From assembly GCF_014645795.1 (NCBI RefSeq), contig NZ_BMMK01000017.1, positions 1 through 64,000 of the forward strand: a stretch of DNA of 64,000 nucleotides, read 5' to 3'. Below, piece by piece: positions 29,629 through 38,310 of the stretch (position 1 is its first letter; each line of letters starts with the position of its first letter). The notes beneath the pieces were generated by a model. That model had not been told where the DNA came from and searched no databases. It saw only the letters and a program-made list of their open reading frames with translations. The translations under genes and the position numbers were made by a program. The stretch comes from Longimycelium tulufanense. Its GTDB lineage: Bacteria > Actinomycetota > Actinomycetes > Mycobacteriales > Pseudonocardiaceae.

Positions 29629-30723
29629 TCACCGCCCGGTCGACCGGGGGCCGCGGCGGCGGGAGCGAGGGTGTTGCGCACCCGGCGGATCGCCGGCGGC
29701 CGCCTCGGCCGTGGCCGGCAGTACCTGCTCGGCCGTGCGGAGGCGGTTGGCCCACAGACTGGTCATGGTGACGATGCCGAGGATGAGGACGATCACGACC
29801 ATGGACAGCCAGGTCGGCACGTCCGGGACCACGGGCCAGATGTCGTGTGCCCAGTGCAGCGCGAGCTTGACGCCGATGAAGGCCAGGATGAGGGCGAGCC
29901 CGTAGTCGAGGTGGGCCAGCTTGCTCACCGCGCCCTGCAGGACGAAGTACAACGCGCGCAGTCCGAGCAGGGCGAAGGCGTTGGTGGTGAAGACGAGGAA
30001 CGGGTCCTCGGTGATACCGAACACGGCGGGCACGGAGTCGACCGCGAAAACCACGTCGGTGACGAAGACCGCCACCACGACCAGGGCCAGCGGGGTCAGG
30101 GCGCGGCGACCGCCCTCCCGCACCGTCATCTCCGGGCCCCGGTAGTCGTCGGTGACCGGCATCAGCCGACGGAGCAGCCGGACCGAGCGCATCCGCGAGA
30201 CGTCCACCTCGCGTACCTCGCCGGACAGCGCGTCGCGGAAGATCTTGACCGCGGTGGCCACCAGGATCGCGCCGAAGACGAGGAAGGTCCAGTCGAAGGC
30301 GTAGAGCATGGCGGCGCCCAGGGCGATGAAGATGCCGCGGAGCACGAGCGCGCCGATGATGCCGTACAGCAACACGCGCTGCTGGAGCCGCGGCGGCACC
30401 GCGAAGGCGGACAGCAGGAGCATGAAGACGAAGAGGTTGTCCACCGACAGCGACTTCTCGACCACGTAACCGGTGAGGAACTCCACGGCCTGCGTGGTGC
30501 CGAAGTCCCACCACAGGTAGAGCCAGAAGACCAGTGGAAGCGCGACGTAGAACGCCGACCAGAGCAACGCCTCCCGCATCCGGACCTCGTGCGGCCGGCG
30601 GGTGATGAGGAAATCCAGCGCCAGCAAAACCACCAGGACAACCAGGCTGGCCGCCCACAGCAGCGGGGTCCCGACGGTTTCGTAGCGGGCCGCCTCGGGC
30701 ATCAGGGTGGCGGTCACGGCCAC
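29629..30723 (-). CDS. TerC/Alx-family membrane protein
   Basis: 364 aa from GTG 30723, 5 nt after AGGAGG. About nine helices. Conserved acidic blocks [14 protein letters not shown] and [20 protein letters not shown] lie in the membrane and are characteristic of TerC proteins, which export Mn2+ in the Alx/MntP functional group or support tellurite resistance. The C-terminal 50 residues are basic and disordered. A long structured leader with a yybP-ykoY-like Mn2+ aptamer precedes it, which supports the manganese role. The earlier in-frame starts lie in that leader. Confidence 0.92.
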   Translation of the reverse strand: MAVTATLMPEAARYETVGTPLLWAASLVVLVVLLALDFLITRRPHEVRMREALLWSAFYVALPLVFWLYLWWDFGTTQAVEFLTGYVVEKSLSVDNLFVFMLLLSAFAVPPRLQQRVLLYGIIGALVLRGIFIALGAAMLYAFDWTFLVFGAILVATAVKIFRDALSGEVREVDVSRMRSVRLLRRLMPVTDDYRGPEMTVREGGRRALTPLALVVVAVFVTDVVFAVDSVPAVFGITEDPFLVFTTNAFALLGLRALYFVLQGAVSKLAHLDYGLALILAFIGVKLALHWAHDIWPVVPDVPTWLSMVVIVLILGIVTMTSLWANRLRTAEQVLPATAEAAAGDPPGAQHPRSRRRGPRSTGR

Positions 30724-30730
30724 GGGTCCT

Positions 30731-30860
30731 CCTCGGTCGCTTTCGCTCGTCCGAGGTCTCCTTCACCCGTTGCCGGGCGACCGTCCGGGGGCGCGCGGCG
30801 CGCCCGTACTGACCGGACCGGTCCGTTGGGAAGTACTCCCCTCGCGTGCCGAGGGTAGGT
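30731..30860 (-). promoter_or_regulatory. Probable yybP-ykoY manganese riboswitch controlling terC
   Basis: The minus-strand leader contains GGGGAGTA (30841-30834), the hallmark of the yybP-ykoY aptamer, and a GGTGAAGGAGACC segment on the 3-prime side. CGAGG (30844-30840) can pair with CCTCG (30755-30751 region) to close the aptamer. The same CCTCGG (30756-30751) can instead pair with CCGAGG (30736-30731), which contains part of the AGGAGG ribosome binding site of terC. The two helices exclude each other, so Mn2+ binding would free translation. The class is assigned from motif and gene context by memory, not by a covariance search. Confidence 0.72.
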
Positions 30861-30937
30861 GAACCGTCGCCGGACCCGCCATCCCGCACCCCGCACCCTG
30901 GCGCATTTTGCCTGGTCAGGTAGCCAGTCCGAGCGTC

Positions 30938-31645
30938 TCAGTCGGGCAGCAGGGCGGCCAGCTCGGCCAGGTCGACCCCCACCAGGGAGTCACGTGGGAC
31001 GCGGCGCTCACCGGCCTCGACGGGCACCTCGCAGGGGACGACGAGGACCGTGCAGCCGGCCGCGACGGCGGCGGCGACCCCGGTCGGGGAGTCCTCCACG
31101 GCGACGCAGGCGGCCGGGTCGACGCCGAGCAGGCGGGCGGCCCTGAGGTAGGGCTCGGGCTGCGGTTTGTTCCGCCCGTCCACCTCGTCGCCGCACACCG
31201 TGACCTGGAAGAACTCCCGGCCGAGGGTGTCCAGGCAGATCTCGGTGAGCTCCCGCTCGGTGGAGGTCACCAGGGCCATCGGCACCCCGGTCGCGCGCAG
31301 GGCGGTCAGCGTCTCCAGGGCACCGGGCCGCCAGGGGACACCGGCCCGGAAGACCTCCTTGGTGCGCTCGCGCAGCCACGTGCCCGCCTCGGTGAGGGCG
31401 TCCGGGGTGGGGTCGAGCCCGAGCTCGGCGAAGAGCATGCGCAGGGTGGCGGTCATGTTCGAGCCCACCATCGCCTCGCGGGTCACCGGGTCGAGCCGGC
31501 CGCCGAGCCGCTCGGCGAGCTCGTAGAGCGGCACGTCCCACAGCTTCTCGCTGTCCAGCAGCGTGCCGTCCATGTCGAACAACACGGCGGCCGGCATCCG
31601 AAGCGGCTCAACGGTCTCGCTCACGGCAGCTGACCTGGGCGTCAT
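30938..31645 (-). CDS. HAD-superfamily hydrolase (phosphoglycolate phosphatase-like)
   Basis: 235 aa from ATG 31645, with GGAGG in GGAGGCACCGCGGA ahead; GTG 31624 is an alternative that drops seven residues. Nucleophile D24 and D26 in LFDMDGTLLDS, motif II ALVTSTERE, motif III Lys in GRNKPQPEPYL and motif IV VEDSPTGVAAA, with an alpha-helical cap between (beta-phosphoglucomutase/GPH-like subfamily). Substrate is a small phosphate ester. Its ATG overlaps the stop of an integrase remnant (ATGA), so its native upstream region may have been replaced. Confidence 0.88.
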   Translation of the reverse strand: MTPRSAAVSETVEPLRMPAAVLFDMDGTLLDSEKLWDVPLYELAERLGGRLDPVTREAMVGSNMTATLRMLFAELGLDPTPDALTEAGTWLRERTKEVFRAGVPWRPGALETLTALRATGVPMALVTSTERELTEICLDTLGREFFQVTVCGDEVDGRNKPQPEPYLRAARLLGVDPAACVAVEDSPTGVAAAVAAGCTVLVVPCEVPVEAGERRVPRDSLVGVDLAELAALLPD

Positions 31646-31857
31646 TCCGCGGTGCCTCCTGCTTGGCCCCGGCCCGGGACCCATCCGGTACAGATTCGGT
31701 ACAAAAGCGCGTCGTCGACGAGGCTACGGGTTGGCACCACGGCATCCGGCCAGTACTCGAGGTAGGTGTTCAAGGTCACGGTCGGTATCACGTGCCCCAT
31801 GGCGAGCTGCACGTGCTTCACGTTTACGCCCCCGTAGATCAGTGCCGAGGTGATCTC
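31642..31857 (-). pseudogene. Tyrosine recombinase (integrase) C-terminal remnant
   Basis: The frame reads ITSALIYGGVNVKHVQLAMGH, then TVTLNTYLEYWPDAV and RSLVDDALLYRICTGWV. This is the C-terminal end of phage-type integrases (ALI..G..VK.VQ..LGH....TL.TY...WPD), with the GH and the nucleophile Tyr kept. The HLRH block is not in normal register and the rest of the domain is absent. The 31858-32050 interval upstream shows only frame-broken traces. No tRNA or att repeat was found beside it. It ends in TGA overlapping the HAD start. Confidence 0.62.
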
Positions 31858-32050
31858 CGAGGCCACCCTGTACCACCAGCCCGGGACGGTCGCGCCCGAG
31901 TCGGAAATGACGTTGCCCGATGGCCGCACCACGGTGGTGTCGCACGGTCTCCTACAACACCACGTATCGGTCCGCCAACACGAGGACCTGGCCCTGCGGT
32001 ACGGTCCGGAGCCCAAGGCCGGGCCTGCGGAGGCAAGCCCCACCACGGAT

Positions 32051-33454
32051 TCACAATCCGGCGACGATCCGGTCGATCGCCTTGCCGAGCTTGGCGTACT
32101 TCTCGGTGTAGAGCACCGGGAAGACACCGGGTGGGTCAGCGGGACGTTGGGGGTCCACGTAGTCGGTGCCCAGGTTGCAGAACACCACGACGATGTAGTT
32201 ACGCTTGTCCTTGCCGCGCAAGGACTTCACGATGCCCGCGTCGCTGCCGGTCGTGTCGACCCAGCCGGTCTTGTGGGCGAACGTCACCTCAGCGGCGGCG
32301 TTGCACGGCCGGACGTCGCGGTCGTAGACAGCATCGCCGACGGTTACCGTGCCATCGGGCTTGATCCAACGCTGCGGCGTCACCTGCGGGATGCCCGGGG
32401 CAGGGTAGTCACGACCACACCAGTTGGTGGTCGAGAGCATCTCGTTGTGGCCCTGGTCGCCCAGGGTCTTCAGGAGGAACCGTCGGGACGAGGCGCTCAG
32501 CACGTCCCTGGTGACCGGCTTGCCGTTCTCGGTAGTCCACAACGTGCCGGGGCCGCCGTTGATCAGCAACAGCAACTTCGCGGTGTCGACGCCGCTCATG
32601 TTCGAGCCGATCCAGCGTCCGCCGTTGCCAGGGTTGGTGCCGGTGACCATGAGCGTGGGCATGCCGAGGTCGGCGAAGGTCTTGTTGATCTCGTCCCACG
32701 CCTTGAGGTCGTGGATCATCTTGATCAGCGCGCAGGCTGACTCGTTCTGCGACTTGGTGATCATCTCGTCGAAATGCTGGCGGATCTTCTTGACCGACTT
32801 GCCGCCGCAGGACGACCGGACCGGGTCGGGGTCGTAGACGTAGTCCGCGTCGAGGTCCACCCGTCCCTGGTCAGCGAGCCGGAGCACACCGAAACCGACC
32901 ATCAGCTTGAGCACCGAGGCTGGGTACGGTGAGGAGAAGTCGATCGGCGCGTTCTCCCTGCCCGGGAGGACGTCCCTGGTTCCCTTGCCGCCGTTGAGGT
33001 CCCATTCGGTGTCGTCCCACCACCGGTAACGGACCTCGTCGGTGGACAGGCTCTTCTTGTTCAACGGCACCACGACGCCGTTCGGATACTGCGGGCTGAG
33101 CAACACGTTCGCCATCGAGACCGGACGCCCGACGTCGTCGAGCTCGATCACCGCCGCGTCCATGTTCGGTGTTTGGTGTAATGGCTTCGGGTCGGCGGCG
33201 GGTGTCACCCTCCGTGCCAGCTCCTCCGCGGTGTAGTCGTATTTTTCCGGCGCACCCGCCCGGGAGACCCGACCACCCGGCTCCGGGGGAGTCAGGTCGA
33301 TCACGTCCTTGAAGTTCTGCGCGACGATCGCGCTCCGCAACTCCTGGGCGAGTCGCCCACTGTTGTCTGCCTGGCCACTGCCGGTCGCCGCCGGCGTCAT
33401 CCCGCCGGCCGCGATCAGGCTGGTCGCGAGCACGACGAACGCGCGTCTGAGCAT
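32051..33454 (-). CDS. Secreted class A beta-lactamase-like serine hydrolase
   Basis: 467 aa from ATG 33454 (GTG 33463 gives three more residues). Signal peptide MLRRAFVVLATSLIAAG..TPAATGSGQA. Penicillin-recognising fold: SxxK at S180-K183 (YPASVLKLMVG), an SxN-like KSQNESACAL, and KTG in TFAHKTGWVDTTGSD. It is much longer than a class A beta-lactamase (about 290 aa), with a roughly 120-residue N-terminal domain, so it is better called a serine hydrolase or D,D-peptidase-like protein than a resistance enzyme. GC content is lower than the neighbours, which, with the adjacent integrase remnant, suggests acquisition. Confidence 0.82.
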   Translation of the reverse strand: MLRRAFVVLATSLIAAGGMTPAATGSGQADNSGRLAQELRSAIVAQNFKDVIDLTPPEPGGRVSRAGAPEKYDYTAEELARRVTPAADPKPLHQTPNMDAAVIELDDVGRPVSMANVLLSPQYPNGVVVPLNKKSLSTDEVRYRWWDDTEWDLNGGKGTRDVLPGRENAPIDFSSPYPASVLKLMVGFGVLRLADQGRVDLDADYVYDPDPVRSSCGGKSVKKIRQHFDEMITKSQNESACALIKMIHDLKAWDEINKTFADLGMPTLMVTGTNPGNGGRWIGSNMSGVDTAKLLLLINGGPGTLWTTENGKPVTRDVLSASSRRFLLKTLGDQGHNEMLSTTNWCGRDYPAPGIPQVTPQRWIKPDGTVTVGDAVYDRDVRPCNAAAEVTFAHKTGWVDTTGSDAGIVKSLRGKDKRNYIVVVFCNLGTDYVDPQRPADPPGVFPVLYTEKYAKLGKAIDRIVAGL

Positions 33455-33924
33455 GCGGTTCACCCTAGGTGGCTCCCGCAGAACATGGGAGCAGAAGACT
33501 TTAGTCTGCCGCTGTGACCTCCACCAGCAGGATGTACACGATGTGGTCCGGTCCAGTCCGACGCTCGACGTGAAGCTGTCTGATTTTTCCATCAGGTGGA
33601 GCTTCCGGCTCCCGGCCTCCGCACGCTGCTGTCGCAGGCCCCGCATGCCTGTGGTCGCAAGCACCGACCCCCGCCTCGGCACCAGTGCGGCGCCGTCGAG
33701 GTTACGTGCACTCCGGATTCGGGCTCGGTCCGGTACAGCCGTATCCCAGGTCACCGTCTGCGCCACATGGTCCAGCATCGGATCGACGTTTTGGCGTGTT
33801 TCCGTTCGTATATCGCGCAATTTACCAGGAAAGGGACTCGAAGGGTGTCACTCACCGTGCGTGTCGATATGATCATGCTCCGCAAGGTCCTTTGACCGAG
33901 CTAGCTGAGAGGTGAGAGCGAAAA
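33455..33924. other. Long intergenic region without a supported gene
   Basis: 470 bp between two divergent secreted-protein genes. All open frames here lack a start with ribosome binding site and have poor codon bias. The base composition is more AT-rich than surroundings (for example the stretch near 33790-33900). It presumably holds both divergent promoters; nothing more specific was found. Confidence 0.5.
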
Positions 33925-34419
33925 GTGCCGCCGCACAAGATGTTTCGAGTCCTGGCAGTGACGTTGTCGGCAGCGGGCCTGGGTCTGACGTTCGCCCAGG
34001 GCGCGCACGCCGCAGCATTACCGCACGCCACGCCAGCGGCCGAGGCGTCATACCTGACGAACGTGGTTCATGCGCCCAAGAATCCGTTCGAGAACCTGAA
34101 GCTGGACGGGCTGACGGCCAAGTACCACTTCATGTGTCCGGCCGGACACTGCGTGGACTACTGGTCACTGGTGCTGACCGACGACCTGGCTGCAAAGCCT
34201 TACCAGGGCGGGGAATTCTTCCTCTACGCGCCGGACAGCGGCGAGTTCGGCTGGTTCCTGGTGACCGACATCGTGCAGCGCACGGTCAGCGGCCCCTACC
34301 AGGTGCAGATCATCGACACCGAGTTCCTCCGGTCACATCCGCGAGTCGAGGTGCGGTACGGCAATCCGGACCGGCCCGAGCAGGCCCGCGTGATCGCCTC
34401 CGCCAGCCAGGCGAAGTGA
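33925..34419 (+). CDS. Small secreted hypothetical protein
   Basis: 164 aa from GTG 33925; ATG 33940 (MFRVLAVTLSAAGLGL) may be the true start. A cleavable signal peptide ends near GAHA-AALPHA. The mature part has two Cys close together (HFMCPAGHCVDYW) and aromatic-rich beta-like sequence (GGEFFLYAPDSGEFGWFLV). No known domain. It is divergent from the secreted serine hydrolase and followed by a large perfect palindrome. Confidence 0.7.
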   Translation: MPPHKMFRVLAVTLSAAGLGLTFAQGAHAAALPHATPAAEASYLTNVVHAPKNPFENLKLDGLTAKYHFMCPAGHCVDYWSLVLTDDLAAKPYQGGEFFLYAPDSGEFGWFLVTDIVQRTVSGPYQVQIIDTEFLRSHPRVEVRYGNPDRPEQARVIASASQAK

Positions 34420-34468
34420 TCGCGCGTATGCGGAGGATCAGGCCGCTGCTGGTCAGATGACGAGCACG

Positions 34469-34512
34469 GGACAACCGGAAGTCCCCGCCGCGGCGGGGAC
34501 TTCCGGTTGTCC
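34469..34512. terminator. 44-bp perfect palindrome, bidirectional terminator
   Basis: Left arm 34469-34490 (begins GGACAACCGG, ends CCCGCCG) and right arm 34491-34512 are exact reverse complements with no spacer. In RNA it folds into a stem of about 20 bp with a tight loop. It lies between the convergent secreted-protein gene and metH, fitting a shared terminator; no T run on either side. Confidence 0.65.
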
Positions 34513-34625
34513 GACGCGGCCCGCTCGTGGGCGGGTATCACTGCCTGGCTAGGTGAGAACCAGGACGCCTCGGGACAACTCCGACTTCGCCTGCAAGCGA
34601 GCAGCCCCGACCCGTGGCCGACAAA

Positions 34626-37600
34626 CTACGTGTTGAAGTACTTGGCCTCGGGGTGGTGGGCGATCAGCGCGTCCGTGGACTGCTCGGGGTGCAGCTGGAA
34701 CTCGTCCGACAACGCCACACCGATGCGCTCCGGCTCCAGCAGCTCCACGATCTTGCGCCGGTCCTCCAGGTCCGGGCAGGCGCCATATCCCAGCGAGTAG
34801 CGGGCACCGCGGTAGCCGAGTTTGAAGAACTCCTCGACCTCCGCGGGATCCTCGGCCGCCACGCTCTCGCCGGAGGACCAGTGCAGCTCCTCGCGTACGC
34901 GCTTGTGCCAGTACTCGGCCAACGCTTCGGTGAGCTGCACACCGAGCCCGTGTACCTCCAAATAGTCCCGGTAGGCGTCCTTGGCGAACAGCTCGTTGGC
35001 GTAGTCGGCGATGGGTTGTCCCATCGTGACGAGGTGGAAGGAGACGACGTCGACCTCGCCGCCTTCCAGCGCGAGATCGCGTGGCCGGAAGAAATCAGCC
35101 AGGCACAGCCGGCGATCCCGGCGCTGTCGTGGGAAGGTGAACCGGCAACGTTCCCCCGCGTCCGGCCGCGGAGCATCCAGTACCACCAGCGACTCGCCCT
35201 CGGCCACACAGGGGAAATAGCCGTAGACCACCGCGGCGTGGGCGAGCACGCCCTCGGTGGCCAACCGCTCCAGCCAGTACCGCAGCCGCGGCCGGCCCTC
35301 GCTCTCGACCAGTTCCTCGTAGCTGGGTCCGTTGCCACCGCGGGCGCCCCGCAGCCCCCACTGCCCCATGAAGGTGGCGCGCTCGTCCAGCAGGGCCGCG
35401 TAGTCGGCCACGGGAATTCCCTTGTGCACGCGGGTGCCCCAGAACGGCGGTTGCGGGATGGGCACGTCGACCGCGACGTTCGAGCGAGCCGGGAGGTCCT
35501 CGGGTTCGGCGGTGGCGGCCTGCCGCCGCGCCTCGGCGATGCGCAGCGACCGCTCGCGCCGGGCCTTGCGCTCGGCTCGCTTGGCCAGCTCGCGGTCATC
35601 GGCCTCGACCGACCCGCCCTGCTTGCGGGTCATGATCGCGTCCATCAGCCGCAGGCCCTCGAAGGCGTCGCGGGCGTACCGCACGTCCCCGCGGTAGAGC
35701 TCCGACAGGTCGTTCTCCACGTAGGAGCGGGTCAGCGCGGCACCGCCGAGCAGCACCGGCCAGCGCTGGGCCACCCCTCGGGAGTTCATCTCCTCGAGGT
35801 TCTCCTTCATGATCACCGTCGACTTGACCAGCAGGCCGGACATGCCGATCGCGTCCGCGTCGTGCTCGCCGGCCGCCTGCAGGATCGCCGAGATCGGCTG
35901 CTTGATGCCGAGGTTGACCACCTCGTAGCCGTTGTTGGACAGGATGATGTCGACCAGGTTCTTGCCGATGTCGTGCACGTCGCCCTTGACCGTGGCCAGC
36001 ACGATCCGGCCCTTGCCGCGGGAGTCCGCCTTCTCCATGTGCGGCTCGAGGTGGGCCACGGCGGCCTTCATCACCTCCGCGGACTGCAGCACGAACGGGA
36101 GCTGCATCTGCCCGGAGCCGAACAGCTCACCCACCGTCTTCATGCCCGACAGCAGGGTGTCGTTGATGATCTCCAGGGCCGGGCGTTCGCGGAGCGCGGC
36201 CTGCAGGTCGTCCTCCAGGCCGTTGCGTTCCCCGTCGACGATGCGCCGCTCCAGCCGTTCGAACAGCGGCAGCGCGGCCAGCTCCTCGGCCCGGCTCGCC
36301 CGCGAGGAGGCGGCGGTCACCCCCTCGAACAACGCCATGAACCGCTGGAGCGGGTCGTAGCCGTCGCGACGCCGGTCGTAGACCAGGTCCAGGGCGACCC
36401 GGCGCTGCTCGTCGGGGATGCGCGACATCGGCAGGATCTTGCTGGCGTGCACGATCGCGGTGTCCAGGCCCGCTTGCTCGCACTCGTGCAGGAACACCGA
36501 GTTGAGCACCTGCCGGGCGGCGGCGTTCAGCCCGAAGGAGACGTTCGACACGCCGAGCGTGGTGCGGACCTCCGGGTACCGGTGCTTGATCTCGCGGATC
36601 GCCTCGATGGTCTCGACGGCGTCGCGGCGCACCTCCTCCTGCCCGGTGGAGATGGGAAAGGTCAGCGCGTCGACGATGATGTCCTCGGTGCGCATGCCCC
36701 ACTTGCCGGTGATGGTCTCCACCAGCCGGCTGGCCACCCGCACCTTCCAGTCGCGGGTGCGGGCCTGCCCCTCCTCGTCGATGCACAATGCCACCACTGC
36801 GGCGCCGTGCTCGGCGACCACCTCCATCGTCCGCTGGAACCGGGAGCCGGGGCCGTCGCCGTCCTCGTAGTTCACCGAGTTGACCGCGCACCGCCCGCCC
36901 AGCCGCTCCAGGCCGGCGCGCAGCACGTCGGGTTCGGTGGAGTCGAGCATGATCGGCAACGTGGAGGCGGTGGCCAACCGCCCGGCCAGCTCGCCCATGT
37001 CGGCCACGCCGTCGCGCCCGACGTAGTCCACGCACAGGTCGATCATGTGCGCGCCGTCGCGGGTCTGCTGGCGGGCGATCTCCACGCAGTCCTCGTACCG
37101 GCCGGCCAGCATGGCCTCCCGGAACGCCCTGGAGCCGTTGGCGTTGGTGCGCTCACCGATCATCAGCACGCTGGAGTCCTGCCGGAACGGCACCGCCTGG
37201 TACAGCGACGACACGCCCGGTTCGGGGCGGGGCCGGCGCGGCGGCGGGGCCAGCTCGCGCACCGCCTCCCCCAGTTGCCGCACGTGTTCGGCGGTGGTGC
37301 CGCAGCAGCCGCCCACCAGCCGGGCGCCGAACTCGGTCACGAAGGCGGCCAGTGCCTCGGCCAGTGCCTCCGGACGCAGCGGATAGACCGCCCCCTCCGG
37401 CCCCAGTTCCGGCAGGCCCGCGTTCGGCATCACCGACAGCGGGATGCGCGCGTGCTTGGCGAGCTGCCGCAGATGCTCGCTCATCTCCGCCGGCCCGGTG
37501 GCGCAGTTCAGCCCGATCAGGTCCACACCCAGCGGCTCCAGCGCGGTCAGTGCCGCCCCGATCTCGGTGCCCAGCAGCATGGTTCCGGTGGTCTCCACCG

Positions 37601-38183
37601 TCACCTGGGCGATGATCGGCACCCGCACGCCCTCGGCCGCCATGGCCCGCTGGGCGGCGATCACCGCGGCCTTGGCCTGCAGGATGTCCTGGCAGGTTTC
37701 CACCAGCACCGCGTCGACACCACCGACCAGCAGGCCGCGCACCTGCTCTTCGTAGGCGTCGCGCAGGGCGACGAAGGCCACGTGCCCCAGCGTCGGCAGC
37801 TTGGTGCCCGGTCCCACCGAGCCGAGCACGAACCGCGGCCGGCCCGGCTCGGCGAACTCGTCGGCGGTTTCCCGCGCCAGGCGCGCCCCGGCCTCGGCCA
37901 GCTCGCGGATCCGGTCGGCGATGTCGTACTCGGCCAGGTTGGCCAGGTTGGCGCCGAAGGTGTTGGTCTCCACGGCGTCCGCCCCGACCGCCAGGTAGCC
38001 GCGGTGCACCGCCCGCACGACATCCGGCCGGGTGACGTTGAGGATCTCGTTGCAGCCCTCCAGCCCCGCGAAGTCGTCCAGGGTCAACGGCTGCGACTGC
38101 AGCATCGTGCCCATCGCGCCGTCGGCGACCACAACGCGCTCGGCCAGGGCATCCAGCAGCGGTGACGACCAACACTCGGCCAT
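34626..38183 (-). CDS. metH: MetH, cobalamin-dependent methionine synthase
   Basis: 1185 aa from ATG 38183; the longer frame start is rejected as it precedes the promoter and codes Arg/Pro-rich sequence. Four modules in order: homocysteine-binding barrel (about 1-330, Zn ligands in GLNCATG and GGCCGTTAEH), folate-binding barrel (about 350-610, IGERTNANGSRAF), B12 cap and Rossmann domain (ligand His in VKGDVHDIGKN, about 737-745), and the AdoMet reactivation domain (from PPFWGTRVHKG to the end, with YSLGYGACPD). Transfers methyl from methyl-THF to homocysteine. No cobalamin riboswitch was seen in the 127 bp ahead. Order metH - PAC2 matches mycobacteria. Confidence 0.97.
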   Translation of the reverse strand: MAECWSSPLLDALAERVVVADGAMGTMLQSQPLTLDDFAGLEGCNEILNVTRPDVVRAVHRGYLAVGADAVETNTFGANLANLAEYDIADRIRELAEAGARLARETADEFAEPGRPRFVLGSVGPGTKLPTLGHVAFVALRDAYEEQVRGLLVGGVDAVLVETCQDILQAKAAVIAAQRAMAAEGVRVPIIAQVTVETTGTMLLGTEIGAALTALEPLGVDLIGLNCATGPAEMSEHLRQLAKHARIPLSVMPNAGLPELGPEGAVYPLRPEALAEALAAFVTEFGARLVGGCCGTTAEHVRQLGEAVRELAPPPRRPRPEPGVSSLYQAVPFRQDSSVLMIGERTNANGSRAFREAMLAGRYEDCVEIARQQTRDGAHMIDLCVDYVGRDGVADMGELAGRLATASTLPIMLDSTEPDVLRAGLERLGGRCAVNSVNYEDGDGPGSRFQRTMEVVAEHGAAVVALCIDEEGQARTRDWKVRVASRLVETITGKWGMRTEDIIVDALTFPISTGQEEVRRDAVETIEAIREIKHRYPEVRTTLGVSNVSFGLNAAARQVLNSVFLHECEQAGLDTAIVHASKILPMSRIPDEQRRVALDLVYDRRRDGYDPLQRFMALFEGVTAASSRASRAEELAALPLFERLERRIVDGERNGLEDDLQAALRERPALEIINDTLLSGMKTVGELFGSGQMQLPFVLQSAEVMKAAVAHLEPHMEKADSRGKGRIVLATVKGDVHDIGKNLVDIILSNNGYEVVNLGIKQPISAILQAAGEHDADAIGMSGLLVKSTVIMKENLEEMNSRGVAQRWPVLLGGAALTRSYVENDLSELYRGDVRYARDAFEGLRLMDAIMTRKQGGSVEADDRELAKRAERKARRERSLRIAEARRQAATAEPEDLPARSNVAVDVPIPQPPFWGTRVHKGIPVADYAALLDERATFMGQWGLRGARGGNGPSYEELVESEGRPRLRYWLERLATEGVLAHAAVVYGYFPCVAEGESLVVLDAPRPDAGERCRFTFPRQRRDRRLCLADFFRPRDLALEGGEVDVVSFHLVTMGQPIADYANELFAKDAYRDYLEVHGLGVQLTEALAEYWHKRVREELHWSSGESVAAEDPAEVEEFFKLGYRGARYSLGYGACPDLEDRRKIVELLEPERIGVALSDEFQLHPEQSTDALIAHHPEAKYFNT

Positions 38184-38310
38184 GCGGTCCAGGGTAGGGC
38201 GTGACCGGGGGTCCGCGGCCCGGCCGGACAGCCGCGTACCACGGGCTGGGACGGCCGGAGCATCGGGCCGGTGGCAGCCGAGGCGACCGCTCGGGTCGTA
38301 GGCTTGCGCA

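Noticed and set aside
32051-33454. Beta-lactamase resistance gene
   Set aside because: SxxK and KTG are present, but the protein is far longer than class A enzymes, with an extra N-terminal domain, and no Glu166 omega-loop motif was recognised.
34614-38165. Long plus-strand open frame across metH
   Set aside because: It is the shadow of metH, which is complete on the minus strand with all four modules.
38184-38310. Possible cobalamin riboswitch ahead of metH
   Set aside because: The interval is only 127 bp and no B12-box-like sequence or long leader is seen.
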